A DNA stretch of 6,484 nucleotides, taken from an uncultured Woeseiaceae bacterium (lineage in GTDB: Bacteria; Pseudomonadota; Gammaproteobacteria; Woeseiales; Woeseiaceae). A model generated the notes under the pieces. It was not told the origin of the DNA and did no database searches. It worked only from the letters and a program-made list of their open reading frames with translations. Where the stretch lies: the NCBI GenBank assembly GCA_947259435.1, contig CAMYMP010000016.1:1-6484 (forward strand). The letters are read 5' to 3'. Both the position numbers and the translations under genes were made by a program. Below are positions 5,772 to 6,484 of this stretch, in pieces. Positions within the stretch are counted from its first letter, which is position 1. The number at the start of each line of letters is the position of its first letter.

Positions 5772-6484
5772 ATGGCCAGAACTGAAGCCCCGCGCGGTAT
5801 GGTGGCAGTTATCGCAATTGTCGTCGTCTCTTCCCTCGTTTGGTTTTTCTTCGTCAAGACCGTGCCGCCCGGCCGGGTCGGTGTAGCCACCCTGTTCGGC
5901 AACGTGGTTCCGGAGGGCTATACGCAGGGCATTCATGTCCCGGTGAACCCGCTCTATTCCTGGACGATGTTTGATGCGCGCGAAAAGACGCATCTCGAGA
6001 CAGCCAACGTGCCGAGCCAGGATCAGCTGCAGACGCGGCTCGATGTCAGCGTGCAATATCGTATCGACGGTGTCATGGCGCCACGTATCCTCGAGGAAAC
6101 CGGTGATGCCGAGTCAGCCGTGCGAGTACATCTGATTCCGAAACTTCGCTCACTGTTGCGGGAACAGGGCAAAAGCATCCAGCGCGCTGAGGACTTCTTT
6201 CTCGAAGAGACCCAGGACACTTTGCAGTCGGCCCTGACCGAAGGGCTCAAGGACTATCTTCAGCCAAAAGGAATCACGGTAACTGCCGTACTGATTCGCG
6301 ACATTACGCTGCCGCCGTTCATTGTCGAAGCGATCGAGCGCAAGAAAGAGCGTGAGCAGGCTGTCGAAAGAGAGCGGGCCGAACTCGAGCGCGTGCGGAC
6401 CGAGCTGCAGCAGCAGGTCGCCCGTGCCGCAGCCGGCCGTGAGGCAGCTGAGGAAGAGGCCGCCCGCAAGCGAATCCTCGCGGA
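5772..6484 (+). CDS. Membrane-anchored SPFH/prohibitin-like protein (3' end outside window)
   Basis: The frame is open from ATG 5772 to the window edge (237 complete codons, no stop). The start is supported by AGGAG 7 nt upstream. Residues 1-9 are short and polar/basic. A single hydrophobic segment, GMVAVIAIVVVSSLVWFFFV (9-28), should anchor the protein with the SPFH domain on one face of the membrane. The SPFH/prohibitin domain (about 30-185) shows VPPGRVGVATLFGNVVPE (31-48), GYTQGIHVPVNPLYSW (49-64), a conserved VPSQDQLQTRLDVSVQYRI (80-98) as in prohibitin/HflC-type proteins, and the family's RDITLPP (176-182). A Glu/Arg-rich coiled coil (about 185-237) begins EAIERKKEREQA and continues out of the window, matching the usual oligomerisation helix. 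Such proteins form large membrane ring or cage assemblies that affect protease access or microdomains. HflC/HflK would come as a pair with FtsH links; pairing cannot be judged here. Confidence 0.88.
   Translation, partial: MARTEAPRGMVAVIAIVVVSSLVWFFFVKTVPPGRVGVATLFGNVVPEGYTQGIHVPVNPLYSWTMFDAREKTHLETANVPSQDQLQTRLDVSVQYRIDGVMAPRILEETGDAESAVRVHLIPKLRSLLREQGKSIQRAEDFFLEETQDTLQSALTEGLKDYLQPKGITVTAVLIRDITLPPFIVEAIERKKEREQAVERERAELERVRTELQQQVARAAAGREAAEEEAARKRILA

Noticed and set aside
5724..6469. Minus-strand open frames opposite the SPFH gene
   Set aside because: Low-complexity Ser/Arg/Ala composition, the usual antisense image of a Glu/Arg coiled coil; the plus strand carries the SPFH motifs.

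Overview
The window is an ordinary-looking chromosomal stretch from a Gram-negative proteobacterium with moderately high GC. Two outer-membrane TonB-dependent receptors and an E. coli YfcG-like nu-class glutathione transferase (GST) point that way. A free-living, probably marine or environmental gammaproteobacterium is my best guess, but no rRNA or other phylogenetic marker is present. There are no mobile elements, CRISPR arrays, tRNAs or rRNAs, and coding density is very high (the longest gap between genes is about 141 bp).

Layout. (1) Bases 1-441 hold the 3' end of a TonB-dependent receptor, closed by a clear intrinsic terminator at 480-513. (2) Bases 583-2436 hold a second, complete TonB-dependent receptor of the BtuB-like type, with a signal peptide and a start at GTG 583. 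(3) On the minus strand, 3337-2420 encodes an alpha/beta hydrolase of the monoacylglycerol lipase/lysophospholipase type. Its 3' end overlaps the 3' end of the receptor by 17 bp (convergent). (4) Divergent from the hydrolase, a compact plus-strand cluster starts at 3401: a YfcG-like disulfide-bond reductase/GST, a second GST-fold protein (TTG start at 4107, apparently translationally coupled), and a CtlX-type amidinotransferase-fold hydrolase (4756-5697). (5) From 5772 to the window end runs an incomplete gene for a membrane-anchored SPFH/prohibitin-like protein.

How the parts relate. Bases 3401-5697 look like a single operon because the spacings are 1 and 19 bp and all genes share a strand. 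It combines two thioredoxin-fold GSTs with a cysteine-dependent guanidine/ureido hydrolase. The link may be thiol or redox metabolism together with arginine or citrulline catabolism, but that is inference. The SPFH gene has its own strong ribosome binding site and a 74-bp spacer, so it may be read-through or independently transcribed. The two receptors are separated by a terminator and are probably separate transcripts. I found no convincing new system; the most noteworthy points are the GST-GST-CtlX cluster, changes in the glutathione-binding Glu-Ser motif of both GSTs, and the convergent gene overlap.
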